DNA from: an uncultured Clostridia bacterium
GTDB lineage: Bacteria > Bacillota > Clostridia > Oscillospirales > Acutalibacteraceae
Reading direction: 5' to 3'
Assembly (NCBI GenBank): GCA_937916195.1
Contig: CALFTO010000012.1
Coordinates: forward strand, 1-34,057
DNA: 34,057 bases
Shown: positions 1 to 7,258 of the stretch, one piece after another
Numbering within the stretch: the stretch's first letter is position 1
Layout of the letters: each line of letters begins with the position of its first letter
Program-made: the position numbers and the translations under genes
Notes under the pieces: generated by a model
What the model saw: only the letters and a program-made list of their open reading frames with translations
Databases searched by the model: none
What the model was told of the DNA's origin: nothing

Positions 1-28
1 TAACTATGGGTGTCTTGTTTTCTGCCAT
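1..28 (-). CDS. 5' tip of an unidentified gene, cut by the window edge
   Basis: Only nine codons lie in the window (M-A-E-N-K-T-P-I-V). They are read leftwards from an ATG at 28, preceded on the minus strand by a strong Shine-Dalgarno AAGGAGGA with normal spacing (about 36-46). The SD quality is what supports a real start. Nothing can be said about the product. It diverges from the CorC-type gene that begins at 659. Confidence 0.55.
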
Positions 29-203
29 TTTGTATTTCCTCCTTAATGGAATTAAATATGAAATAAATGTACGTATTCATACAGTTTAAATAATAACACT
101 TTTGTCGTAAAATGTAAAGAGATTTAAGCCTAAAAAATAACGAACTTTGATAAAAATTTAACCAGTTTTTGTGTAATTTGGAAGGTGAGGAATTTCGTAG
201 GCG

Positions 204-236
204 AAAATGTAAAGTGCAAAATGCAAAACGCAAAGT
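204..236. repeat. GCAAAATGC-type low-complexity repeat, copy 1
   Basis: A run of 7-10 bp near-repeats of the type GTGCAAAATGCAAAACGCAAAG. Related tracts occur at 5931-5955, 12522-12553, 18748-18780 and 19838-19876, always between genes. Two of them (5931 and 12522) directly touch the ends of palindromic elements. No coding potential or known function is seen. Confidence 0.6.
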
Positions 237-288
237 TGAGGGTCTGCGACGCGAATTTTTATATGTTACCAATATGAGTATATTAACA

Positions 289-367
289 TTGTAGAGGCAG
301 GTCTCCGTGCCTGCCCGTGAGTTGCAATGTTATTTTGCGGTCGGGCACTTAAGCCCCGACACTACAA
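289..367. repeat. Palindromic intergenic element A
   Basis: The ends are TTGTAG (289-294) and CTACAA (362-367). Each arm is itself a small hairpin (GGCAGG...CCTGCC on the left, TCGGGC...GCCCCGA on the right), with about 20 nt between the arms. The plan is the same as in elements B (5956-6032) and C (12446-12521), but the arm sequence differs. It has no ORF. It lies just upstream of a small open remnant at 370-477, which it may have truncated. Confidence 0.6.
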
Positions 368-369
368 GG

Positions 370-477
370 CAAAAAATTGTTGTTGACAGTTCTTATGTTT
401 CATATAGAAAATTGGTTGAAAGAATAATTGAATATGTAGAAAAATCAAAACGTCTTGGGGAATGGGTAGAAAAATAG
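370..477 (+). pseudogene. Possible 3' remnant of an unidentified gene
   Basis: An open stretch of about 35 codons ends in TAG at 475-477. It reads roughly QKIVVDSSYVSYRKLVERII, continuing EYVEKSKRLGEWVEK. The composition is protein-like and amphipathic, rich in K/E/R/I/V, unlike the surrounding intergenic DNA. There is no in-frame ATG/GTG start with an SD site. The frame stays open backwards only into repeat element A (ends at 367), as if the element had replaced the 5' part. The family is not recognised, and chance openness cannot be excluded at this length. Confidence 0.3.
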
Positions 478-494
478 AAAATGCTGAAAAACAC

Positions 495-521
495 TTATGG
501 CGGGGCTTAACCTCGCCATAA
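495..521. terminator. Stem-loop, possible weak terminator
   Basis: TTATGGCG (495-502) pairs with CGCCATAA (514-521), with inner GG/CC pairs. It is followed by AATTTTAC rather than a clean T-run, so termination is uncertain. It may be another dispersed palindrome. It lies just after the possible remnant at 370-477. Confidence 0.35.
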
Positions 522-577
522 ATTTTACATAATCATTAACATTTCGCAAATAATAATTTAACATAATTTCCCTATAC

Positions 578-606
578 TTGACTAAATGCTCGCATTGTTA
601 TATAAT
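578..606 (+). promoter_or_regulatory. Sigma-A type promoter of the CorC/HlyC-family gene
   Basis: A -35 TTGACT (578-583), a 17-bp spacer and a perfect -10 TATAAT (601-606) lie 52 bp upstream of the ATG at 659. A ribosome binding site (AAGGTAGG, about 643-650) follows. Confidence 0.75.
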
Positions 607-658
607 ACACACTGATATTTTATATATCTCTATATTTTTTATAAGGTAGGTTTGTCAA

Positions 659-2041
659 ATGGACACGGACCCCGGGAGTATTATTGTTCAAATAGTAATC
701 CTATTTGCATTGATTTTTGTCAATGCGTTTTTCTCAATGTCAGAGATGGCAATTGTCACACTTAATGACAATAAAATCGACAAAATGGCGGCAGAGGGCA
801 ACAAAAAAGCCAAGCAGATTAAAAAGCTTACTGAAAACACAAGCTCATTCTTGTCAACAATTCAGATTGGCGTAACCTTGGCGGGCTTCTTGACTTCAGC
901 TACTGCGGCACAATCCTTTGCAGGAATGTTGGCGGGCGCAATCGCAAAAACACCAATTGTTGATGTAATTCCATTAGGTATCATCAACGGCTTTTCAACT
1001 GTTGTGATTACTCTTGTTATGTCATATTTCTCATTGGTGCTCGGCGAATTAGTGCCTAAGAAAATTGCTATGAGTAAGCCCGAAAAAATGGCTTTTATGG
1101 CAGCACCCATTCTCGTTTTTGTTGCAAAGGTAACTAATCCAATCGTAAAATTCCTTGCTCTTTCAACAAACGGCGTTTTGCGTCTTATCGGTATTGACCC
1201 CCACGCTGATGAAGAGGTTGTCACCGAAGAAGAAATTAGAATGATGGTTGACGTTGGCGGTGAAAAAGGCGTTATTGAGGATACTCAGATTGAAATGATT
1301 AACAATATTTTTGAGTTTGATGATATTGACGTTGCTGATATTATGACCCATCGTACAGATATGGTGTGTATTGACGATGACGAGCCACTCAGCGAGGCAG
1401 TTAAGCTTTCAATCGAAAACGGTTTTTCACGAATTCCCGTTTATGAAGAAGACCCCGACGATATTGTCGGTATTGTTTATATTAAGGATTTTCTTAAATA
1501 TGTTGGCACAACTCTTCCAAAGACAAAAACTGTGAAGGATATGATGCGCCCTGCGTATTATGTTCCCGAAACAAAGCGTTGCGGTGAATTGTTTACCGAG
1601 ATGACCGAAAAAAGAGTACAGATGGCGGTTGTTATTGACGAATACGGCGGAACAGCAGGTATCGTTACTCTTGAAGATTTGCTTGAATCAATTGTTGGTA
1701 ATATTCAGGACGAATATGACCAAGAGGACGAAGAAATCTCAATCATCAATGACACAATTTTTGAGGTTGACGGCATTACCGATATTGAAGAGGTTGAAGA
1801 GCATATCGGCAAAACCTTCCCCGAGGGTGATTACGACACAATCGGCGGTTATATTATAAGCGTTCTCGGCTTTTTGCCCGAAGACGGACAAATGAACGAA
1901 GTAACATTTGAAAATGTAAAGCTTACAGTTTTAAATGTTGAAGAGCGCAGAATAGGTAAGGTTAAGGTTGAAATTCTTCCCATAGAAGAAAAGGACGAAG
2001 AAACAGAAGAACGTCGTTTCTTCAGCAGAAAAGAAGAATAA
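659..2041 (+). CDS. CNNM/CorC-HlyC family membrane protein (hemolysin-like, CBS domains)
   Basis: A 460-aa protein of the family often labelled 'hemolysin' or magnesium/cobalt efflux (YhdP/YqhB/CorC type). The order visible is an N-terminal DUF21/CNNM membrane domain (about 8-195) with hydrophobic segments near 8-28, 65-100, 115-135 and 145-170. Next comes a CBS-domain pair (about 215-345; DIMTHRTDMVCI and DMMRPAYYVP mark the two halves, EYGGTAGIVTLEDLLE the second). A CorC_HlyC C-terminal domain (about 355-445) and a charged tail follow. Family members are thought to export Mg2+ or other divalent cations, with CBS domains sensing nucleotide. The 'hemolysin' name is historical and does not imply a toxin. 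It has its own consensus promoter and is followed by a stem-loop terminator, so it is likely monocistronic. Confidence 0.88.
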   Translation: MDTDPGSIIVQIVILFALIFVNAFFSMSEMAIVTLNDNKIDKMAAEGNKKAKQIKKLTENTSSFLSTIQIGVTLAGFLTSATAAQSFAGMLAGAIAKTPIVDVIPLGIINGFSTVVITLVMSYFSLVLGELVPKKIAMSKPEKMAFMAAPILVFVAKVTNPIVKFLALSTNGVLRLIGIDPHADEEVVTEEEIRMMVDVGGEKGVIEDTQIEMINNIFEFDDIDVADIMTHRTDMVCIDDDEPLSEAVKLSIENGFSRIPVYEEDPDDIVGIVYIKDFLKYVGTTLPKTKTVKDMMRPAYYVPETKRCGELFTEMTEKRVQMAVVIDEYGGTAGIVTLEDLLESIVGNIQDEYDQEDEEISIINDTIFEVDGITDIEEVEEHIGKTFPEGDYDTIGGYIISVLGFLPEDGQMNEVTFENVKLTVLNVEERRIGKVKVEILPIEEKDEETEERRFFSRKEE

Positions 2042-2052
2042 ACGAAATTTAG

Positions 2053-2080
2053 GGGCGATTCACGAATCGCCCGTTTCTTT
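2053..2080 (+). terminator. Rho-independent terminator after the CorC-family gene
   Basis: GGGCGATT-CACG-AATCGCCC (2053-2072) forms an 8-bp GC-rich stem followed by GTTTCTTTT. It starts 11 bp after the stop codon. Confidence 0.7.
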
Positions 2081-2134
2081 TCCTCCCTCTGACGAGGGAG
2101 GTGGCATTTTCGTGAGAAAATGACGGAGGGAGAG
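2081..2134. repeat. Clostridial-type CCTCCCTC intergenic repeat, copy 1
   Basis: The core is CCTCCCTCTGACGAGGGAGG, then a small hairpin (ATTTTCGTGAGAAAAT), then GACGGAGGGAGAG. Copies with the same plan lie at 2752-2872 (two units, tail to tail) and 16977-17029. The last block, GGAGGGAG, lies a few bases before the queH ATG at 2138 and would act as its Shine-Dalgarno sequence. Confidence 0.7.
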
Positions 2135-2137
2135 AAA

Positions 2138-2743
2138 ATGCAAAAAATCAACTATCAAAAACAACTTGATAATATAATTGAAAATCTGCAAAATGCACCG
2201 AAATTGCTTTTGCACTCTTGCTGTGCGCCCTGCAGTAGTCATTGCATTGAGTATTTGTCGCAGTATTTCAACATTACCGTGCTTTATTATAACCCTAATA
2301 TTTACCCCGAAGCAGAGTACGAAAAACGCAAGGCAGAGCAGAAGCGTTTAATCAGCGAAATGGACACAAAATATCCCGTAAAAATGCTTGATTGTGATTT
2401 TGAAAGTGTGAAGTTTTATTCAGCGGTCAAAGGGCTTGAAAATTGTCGTGAGGGCGGGGAAAGATGCTTTATCTGTTACCGCTTAAGACTTGAAAAAACT
2501 GCAATTGAGGCTAAAAACAATGGCTTTGATTATTTCACCACAACCCTTACAATCAGCCCACTTAAAAACGCACAGAAGATTAATGAAATCGGTGAAGAAT
2601 TAGCCGAAAAATACTGCGTAAAATTTTTACCGTCAGATTTCAAAAAACGCGAGGGCTATAAACGGTCAATAGAATTAAGTAAAGTCTATAACCTTTACAG
2701 ACAAAATTATTGCGGTTGCGTGTTTTCACAAAATAATGAATAA
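2138..2743 (+). CDS. queH: Epoxyqueuosine reductase QueH
   Basis: A 201-aa protein of the DUF208/QueH family, which catalyses the last step of queuosine synthesis by reducing epoxyqueuosine in tRNA to queuosine. The cysteine motifs are plain: HSCCAPCSSHC near the N-terminus, CREGGERCFICYR mid-protein and NYCGC at the C-terminus. Known members use these to bind an Fe-S cluster and a second iron. The start was set at 2138 because GGAGGGAG sits just upstream. An ATG at 2120 in the same frame would add six residues (MTEGEK) encoded by repeat DNA and has no SD site. The gene stands alone, with a repeat on each side, and converges with the sugar symporter gene. No other queuosine gene is in the window. 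Confidence 0.9.
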   Translation: MQKINYQKQLDNIIENLQNAPKLLLHSCCAPCSSHCIEYLSQYFNITVLYYNPNIYPEAEYEKRKAEQKRLISEMDTKYPVKMLDCDFESVKFYSAVKGLENCREGGERCFICYRLRLEKTAIEAKNNGFDYFTTTLTISPLKNAQKINEIGEELAEKYCVKFLPSDFKKREGYKRSIELSKVYNLYRQNYCGCVFSQNNE

Positions 2744-2751
2744 CTAATATT

Positions 2752-2872
2752 TCCTCCCTCTGATGAGGGAGGTGGATTTTGCGAAGCAAAAGACGGAGGG
2801 AGAGAAAAAACATTCTCTCCCCCAGTCTTTTTCGCAAGCGAAAAAGACAGCCCCCTCGTCAGAGGGGGCAAT
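2752..2872. repeat. CCTCCCTC intergenic repeat, copy 2 (two units in inverted orientation); likely doubles as terminator
   Basis: A first unit (2752-2801) closely matches the copy at 2081-2134. A second unit (2813-2872) is the reverse complement of the same type, ending in GAGGGGGC followed by AATTTTTGTTTTT. Long GC-rich stems and the T-run between the convergent genes queH (+) and the GPH symporter (-) make it a plausible two-way transcription end. Confidence 0.7.
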
Positions 2873-2884
2873 TTTTGTTTTTCT

Positions 2885-4375
2885 TTAGTTTTCTTGAATT
2901 TGCGCCATTTCTTCACGTTGTTTAAGCACTGCCTCGTGGTATTCTTCTTTAGTTTTACCTGTTAATTTGTAGAAGAAGAACGGAACACCTGCAAGGAACA
3001 TCATAATACCGTGAACAATTGTGTAGAAGAAGAGAAGTGTAACCTTTGTATCAAGGCTCTGCACAGGGCTTGGCACAAGGTCTGTGGGCTGAATATAGCC
3101 GATAATTGAGCCGTCACCATAGAGAAGAAGTGGGGCTACTGTACTTGCAATTGTACCGCTGATAAGTGTGCCGATACCAATAACAAATGGGAATGATGCA
3201 TCAAGACGTTTTCCGGTTTTAAGTTCAATTGTTTCAAGAACATCAGCTTGGAACATACTTGGAAGAAGATTTGAAGCACCAAATTGAAGTCCGATAAGGA
3301 AAAGGAATATGATAAATATAATTTGCAAAATAGCGGTGCCTGTTTTGAAATAAGCATATCCTACTCCAAAGGCAATGCAGTTTGCGCAAACTGAATAAAT
3401 ACCGCTTGCAATATAAAGCTGTCTTGCATCAAACTTTTTAAGTAAGAAGTTAATAACAAGCATACCAACCGCTGTGCCGATACCAACGGGAAGAACAAAA
3501 AGGATTTTCTTTGAAATATCACCAAGAACTGCCGCTGCAATAAACGGCTCCATAAACGTAGAAATTCCGCGGAAGCTTTTAAGGAATTCAGAAACAATAA
3601 TTGTCCATGCGTATTTGTTCTTGATAATATCAACAAAGCCCACAAGGGGATTTTTCTTTTCAGCGGTATAAACTGTTCTTTCACGAACAATTTTCATACC
3701 CGACAAAACGGTTATAATACCAACAACACCGCAGAGTGCCGCAGAAATTATATATTGAAGACCCTCAACACTGCGGATACTTGTGCCTGTAACTGCATTA
3801 ATGAGTTCGGTGTTATCTTTGTGCCAGATAAGACCTACAACAAGTACAATAACAACAGGTGCAGAGTTGCCGATTGCACTTGAAATTGAGCGGAACGAAA
3901 GCACTTGGTCGCGTTCTTTAAGATTTGGTGTCATAACATTGGCAATCATATTAATTGAGTTACCGAATGTACAGAATACACCCCAAAGAACTGCGATTGT
4001 TACAATGTAAATAAAAAGCATTGTACCCGAAAGCCCCGGTGGTGCCCAGAAAGAGAGCATCATAACAATTGCCATAGGTACTGCCACAAGCATTGCAATA
4101 GGTCTGAATTTTCCGCCCTTGCCCATTCTTCTTCCGTCAATGTACATAACGATAAAGAAATTAAGCACAAAGGGGATAATAGCTGTCAATAAATTGAAAA
4201 AGGATGTTTGTTCTTCAGGTAAACGCAGAACGTTAACAAGATAAGCATTTCTGTTACCGCCAACCATACCTGTCATTGTGGTGTAAAAGAATACGCCCAT
4301 TAAATAAAGAACAAATTCACCTTTGCCAACATACTTTTGTTGTTCGTTTGTTTGAATTGTATTAATATTACTCAT
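2885..4375 (-). CDS. GPH/MFS_2-family sugar:cation symporter
   Basis: A 496-aa integral membrane protein with about 12 hydrophobic segments. Two signatures of the glycoside-pentoside-hexuronide:cation (GPH, MFS_2) family are visible. One is the loop after TM2, DGRRMGKGGKFRP. The other is ERDQVLSFRSISSAIGN in the middle, matching the family's ER..L.S.R pattern. Members import oligosaccharides or glycosides with Na+ or H+. The substrate cannot be read from sequence; given GH43, GH127 and GH31 elsewhere in the window, a pentose-containing glycan product is a reasonable guess. The start is supported by AAGGAAGGGA 6 bp upstream. It is separated from trmB, upstream on the same strand, by a strong terminator, so it is probably transcribed alone. 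Confidence 0.85.
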   Translation of the reverse strand: MSNINTIQTNEQQKYVGKGEFVLYLMGVFFYTTMTGMVGGNRNAYLVNVLRLPEEQTSFFNLLTAIIPFVLNFFIVMYIDGRRMGKGGKFRPIAMLVAVPMAIVMMLSFWAPPGLSGTMLFIYIVTIAVLWGVFCTFGNSINMIANVMTPNLKERDQVLSFRSISSAIGNSAPVVIVLVVGLIWHKDNTELINAVTGTSIRSVEGLQYIISAALCGVVGIITVLSGMKIVRERTVYTAEKKNPLVGFVDIIKNKYAWTIIVSEFLKSFRGISTFMEPFIAAAVLGDISKKILFVLPVGIGTAVGMLVINFLLKKFDARQLYIASGIYSVCANCIAFGVGYAYFKTGTAILQIIFIIFLFLIGLQFGASNLLPSMFQADVLETIELKTGKRLDASFPFVIGIGTLISGTIASTVAPLLLYGDGSIIGYIQPTDLVPSPVQSLDTKVTLLFFYTIVHGIMMFLAGVPFFFYKLTGKTKEEYHEAVLKQREEMAQIQEN

Positions 4376-4430
4376 TAAATCCCTTCCTTATTTCCATACA
4401 AAAATATTTTAACATATTCATAAAATAAAA

Positions 4431-4475
4431 AACAGACCGCAATTTAACCAAAATAAATGCGGTCTGTTGGTTATT
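4431..4475 (-). terminator. Terminator after trmB
   Basis: AACAGACCGCA (4431-4441) and TGCGGTCTGTT (4458-4468) form an 11-bp perfect stem. Read on the minus strand, after the trmB stop at 4485, it is followed by TTTTTTATTTT. It separates the long minus-strand run from the GPH symporter gene. Confidence 0.8.
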
Positions 4476-4484
4476 ATAACGATT

Positions 4485-5156
4485 CTATTTAAGTCTTGCT
4501 TCAAGTCTGTAAATGGGTAGCCCCTGACTTGCGAATTTCTGCTCGTATTCTGTCACAATATTGCCCTCGAAATCACTCTTATGTAAATCAAGTGAAATAT
4601 TTGAAAGCACAAAGCCGTTTTTTGAAAAACTCTCAAGTGAATATTCAAAAAATCCTTGACTGTCAGTTTTTTGGGCAATAAAACCGTCGTCACAAAGCAG
4701 TTTTTTATAAATATCTAAAAAGCCCTTGCTTGTGAGTCTGTGGCTTGCGTGCCTTGATTTTGGGTAAGGTGTGCTGAAATTAAGGTAAATTTCGCAAATT
4801 GTTTTTTCTCTAATAAAAAGTGGAAGATACTCTGCTTTCATTTCAAGAAAACGGATATTTGTGATTTCTTCTTCCTTTACCTTTTCGCAAGCTTCAACCA
4901 ATACGGTTGGCACACATTCAATTGCAAGAATGTTTTTATCGGGATTTCTTTTTGCATATTCGCAAACAAACTGACCTTTACCGCAACCGATTTCCATTAC
5001 AAGCGGAGCACTTCTGCCGAAAATAGTGTCTAAATCAAAGAAGCTCTCTTTAATATCATCTGTGCGAAAATCAAAGGATTCAAGAGTATATGGAATTCGC
5101 AAATCGCTGCAATTTTCTCGTCTTGTTGTAAGGTTTTTAATTTTTCTTGGTCTCAT
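4485..5156 (-). CDS. trmB: tRNA (guanine-46-N7)-methyltransferase TrmB
   Basis: A 223-aa SAM-dependent methyltransferase of the TrmB/YggH family, which makes m7G46 in tRNA variable loops. Visible features are motif I VMEIGCGKGQFV (about 53-64), the AIECVP motif-II region, and the diagnostic FSTPYPKSRHASHRLTS block, equivalent to the family's F.DPWPK.RH.KRR (here T replaces D and Y replaces W). The C-terminal T..E..F pattern appears as TEYEQKFASQG. The length is usual. It lies 9 bp behind the YhhN-family gene and is the last gene of the minus-strand run, followed by a terminator. The S-T-P-Y form of the motif is a mild deviation from the textbook DPWPK. Confidence 0.87.
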   Translation of the reverse strand: MRPRKIKNLTTRRENCSDLRIPYTLESFDFRTDDIKESFFDLDTIFGRSAPLVMEIGCGKGQFVCEYAKRNPDKNILAIECVPTVLVEACEKVKEEEITNIRFLEMKAEYLPLFIREKTICEIYLNFSTPYPKSRHASHRLTSKGFLDIYKKLLCDDGFIAQKTDSQGFFEYSLESFSKNGFVLSNISLDLHKSDFEGNIVTEYEQKFASQGLPIYRLEARLK

Positions 5157-5165
5157 AAATTCACC

Positions 5166-5915
5166 TTATATATGTATGAACAAAATTGATGTTGACAAAA
5201 GCAACTGTGCGAAGAAATATGCGTAAAGACTAACGGTTTTAATTGTCTTGTTGCCCTTTCCGCCGCCTATAAGTCTTATTCCTAAGGTAAGGTCAGAAAT
5301 GAAGAATAATACTCCGCCAACCAAAAGAATGAGCATACCGATAAGTCCGTTTTCTGCACCTGAAGTAAAGTATGTAATACCCAATTTGCACGCTTTAACA
5401 AGCATAATGATAAGAAAAACGCTGTATAGATATAAGCCTATTTGCATAAAACGGTTTTTAAACTCAAACTTGAAAACGGGCTTAAGCATAAGTGCAAATG
5501 CAATGAAAATTACAAAAAACGCAATTATTTCGGGTAGCGTAAAGAATTTGTAACTCTCGGTCAATATTGCAGTTGATTTCACAAAAGCTGAAACATAGAA
5601 AATGTGACCGATTAAGAATGCCGCCGCACCAATATAAACCACAGACATTCGTGGGTTGCCTGGCGGGTGAGGTGTGTGCATAAACAAGTCACCGACCCAA
5701 CCTAAAACCAAACCGATGAGCATTGTGTTTGCATATTCTGATTTGTTGTCAGTAATAAACATTCCAAGCACACCGATTGCCACAAACATTGTTGCTGCAA
5801 TCATTTTGCAGGTCAGTGATTTTTTTGAGGGCTCGGGCCAGTATGCTTTGTCATAGAGGGGAACGAAAATAAAGAATAGTACATAACAAAGCAACAATAA
5901 AACTTTTAATAACAT
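5166..5915 (-). CDS. YhhN/TMEM86-family membrane protein (lysoplasmalogenase-like)
   Basis: A 249-aa protein with about eight hydrophobic segments. It matches the YhhN family, with the recognisable stretch LVLGWVGDLFM (family G..GD..L) and a second polar intramembrane site, LFFISDLTLGIRL. Eukaryotic TMEM86 members hydrolyse lysoplasmalogens. Bacterial function is mostly unproven, although some anaerobic Clostridia do make plasmalogens. The start was placed at 5915 (MLLKVLLLL) because TTGGAG lies 6 nt upstream. A longer frame to 5945 would run into GCAAAATGC repeat DNA. Palindromic element B separates it from the U32 gene upstream; trmB follows 9 bp after it. Confidence 0.78.
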   Translation of the reverse strand: MLLKVLLLLCYVLFFIFVPLYDKAYWPEPSKKSLTCKMIAATMFVAIGVLGMFITDNKSEYANTMLIGLVLGWVGDLFMHTPHPPGNPRMSVVYIGAAAFLIGHIFYVSAFVKSTAILTESYKFFTLPEIIAFFVIFIAFALMLKPVFKFEFKNRFMQIGLYLYSVFLIIMLVKACKLGITYFTSGAENGLIGMLILLVGGVLFFISDLTLGIRLIGGGKGNKTIKTVSLYAYFFAQLLLSTSILFIHI

Positions 5916-5930
5916 AAAAACTCCAAGTTT

Positions 5931-5955
5931 AAGTGCAAAATGCATAATGCAATCA
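5931..5955. repeat. GCAAAATGC-type repeat, copy 2
   Basis: AAGTGCAAAATGCATAATGC, then AATCA, directly abuts the left end of palindromic element B. The same junction word TGCAATCACGTAGG occurs, inverted, at the right end of element C (about 12516-12529). Confidence 0.55.
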
Positions 5956-6032
5956 CGTAGGGACAGACATCCTTGTCTGTCCGTAATTTGCTATATATAT
6001 TTGCGGACGCACGAGGACGTGCGTCCCTACGC
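5956..6032. repeat. Palindromic intergenic element B (CGTAGGGAC ends)
   Basis: The ends are CGTAGGGAC and GTCCCTACG. The left arm contains GGACAGACA...TGTCTGTCC and the right arm GGACGCACG...CGTGCGTCC, each a hairpin, joined by about 20 AT-rich bases. It ends 1 bp before the stop of the U32 gene at 6034. Relatives: element C (12446-12521), the cassette ends at 23144-23171 and 23716-23743, and more distantly element A. Confidence 0.75.
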
Positions 6033-6033
6033 G

Positions 6034-7254
6034 TTATTTTTCTTTTCTTAAAAGTGTACCTTTCGGGAACACCAAATCGCTCTTGATTTTTACCGTCATC
6101 ATGGGGTGTGGGGCGGCTTCAATTTCGTTGCCGTCACCGTCGAAAATCTCATCTGCAGTAAATATTACAGGTTCGGTTGAGGGCTGAAGTGCGTCAAGTG
6201 TATCACCTTTACAGAACTTGTTTCTCTGCTCTGCAATAATGAACCCGTCTTTGCAGTCTTTAACCTCTGCCATAACGTCATAATGACGCTTGTAACCACC
6301 CTCAAAGCTGATGTTTGCATCTTCGTTGGGTGCATTGAAATAAAATCCTGTGCAATAATCACGATAGCTTACCTTATAAACCTCGTCAATTACCCATTGG
6401 GGCGGAGTGAAATCCTTTGACGGATTTTTAAGATATTCGTCAATAGCAACTCTGTAAGCGTTGGTGATTACAGCCGCATAGTAGGCAGATTTTGCTCTGC
6501 CCTCAATTTTAAAGCTCGAAATTCCCGCTTCAACCATTTCGGGTATGTGCTCAATCATACACATATCCTTTGAATTGAGAATATATGTGCCCTCTTTACT
6601 GTCTTGAATGGGGAAGTACATTCCGTCGCGCTTAACTTCCATTAAAGCGTATTCCCAACGGCAAGGCTGAGCACATTCACCACGGTTTGCATCACGGTTT
6701 ACAAGATAGTTAGAAAGCAAGCATCTGCCTGAGAATGAAACGCACATAGCACCATGAACAAAACACTCAATTTCAAGCTCTTTTGGTACTTTTGCGCGGA
6801 TTTCTGCAATCTCGGTCATTGAGAGCTCGCGGGCAGTAACAACTCGCGAAGCACCCATATTGTAAAATTCATTTGCGGTAACGTGATTTACAATTCCCGC
6901 CTGCGTTGAAATGTGAATTGGCACATTGGGTGCATACTTTTTGCAAAGTGAAAGCACACCGATGTCTGCAACAATGAATGCATCAACACCGATTTCAGCC
7001 CATTTTTCAAGATAGGAGGGGAGAACTGCAATTTCATCGTTTCTTGCCAATGTGTTGCAAGTGAGATAAACCTTGACACCTTTAGCGTGACAAATGTCAA
7101 CTGCATTTTTCAATTGTTCAAAGTTAAAGTTTTGTGGTGCGGCACGCATTCCGAACGCGTCACCGCCAAGATATACTGCATCAGCACCATACATCAGTGC
7201 CGCTTCAAGTCTTTCGCGGTCACCTGCAGGAGCTAAAAGCTCGGGTATTATCAT
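6034..7254 (-). CDS. Peptidase U32-family protein (probable tRNA/RNA hydroxylation factor type)
   Basis: A 406-aa protein of family U32 (YegQ/YrrO/RlhA group). The family signature is clear: ECFVHGAMCVSFSGRCLLSN at about 163-182, then NRGECAQPCRW with two more cysteines, giving the four Cys expected for an Fe-S cluster. The N-terminal LLAPAGDRERLEAALMYGADAVYLGG is also typical. Although first described as a collagenase-like peptidase, characterised relatives (TrhP, RlhA) act in prephenate-dependent hydroxylation of tRNA U34 or 23S rRNA. Which role applies here cannot be told from sequence. The start has AGAGGA 8 nt upstream. It follows mltG by 4 bp, an arrangement I know from other Bacillota. 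Confidence 0.87.
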   Translation of the reverse strand: MIIPELLAPAGDRERLEAALMYGADAVYLGGDAFGMRAAPQNFNFEQLKNAVDICHAKGVKVYLTCNTLARNDEIAVLPSYLEKWAEIGVDAFIVADIGVLSLCKKYAPNVPIHISTQAGIVNHVTANEFYNMGASRVVTARELSMTEIAEIRAKVPKELEIECFVHGAMCVSFSGRCLLSNYLVNRDANRGECAQPCRWEYALMEVKRDGMYFPIQDSKEGTYILNSKDMCMIEHIPEMVEAGISSFKIEGRAKSAYYAAVITNAYRVAIDEYLKNPSKDFTPPQWVIDEVYKVSYRDYCTGFYFNAPNEDANISFEGGYKRHYDVMAEVKDCKDGFIIAEQRNKFCKGDTLDALQPSTEPVIFTADEIFDGDGNEIEAAPHPMMTVKIKSDLVFPKGTLLRKEK

Positions 7255-7258
7255 TTTA

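Noticed and set aside
862..1224. Antisense 120-aa open frame inside the CorC-family gene
   Set aside because: It is the shadow of a well-supported coding frame, with no SD, promoter or recognisable protein. The same holds for the other open frames opposite or inside alaS, fhs, GH127, GH31 and mltG.
659..2041. A true haemolysin toxin
   Set aside because: The domain order DUF21-CBS-CBS-CorC_HlyC is that of cation-transport proteins; the haemolysin label in this family is historical.
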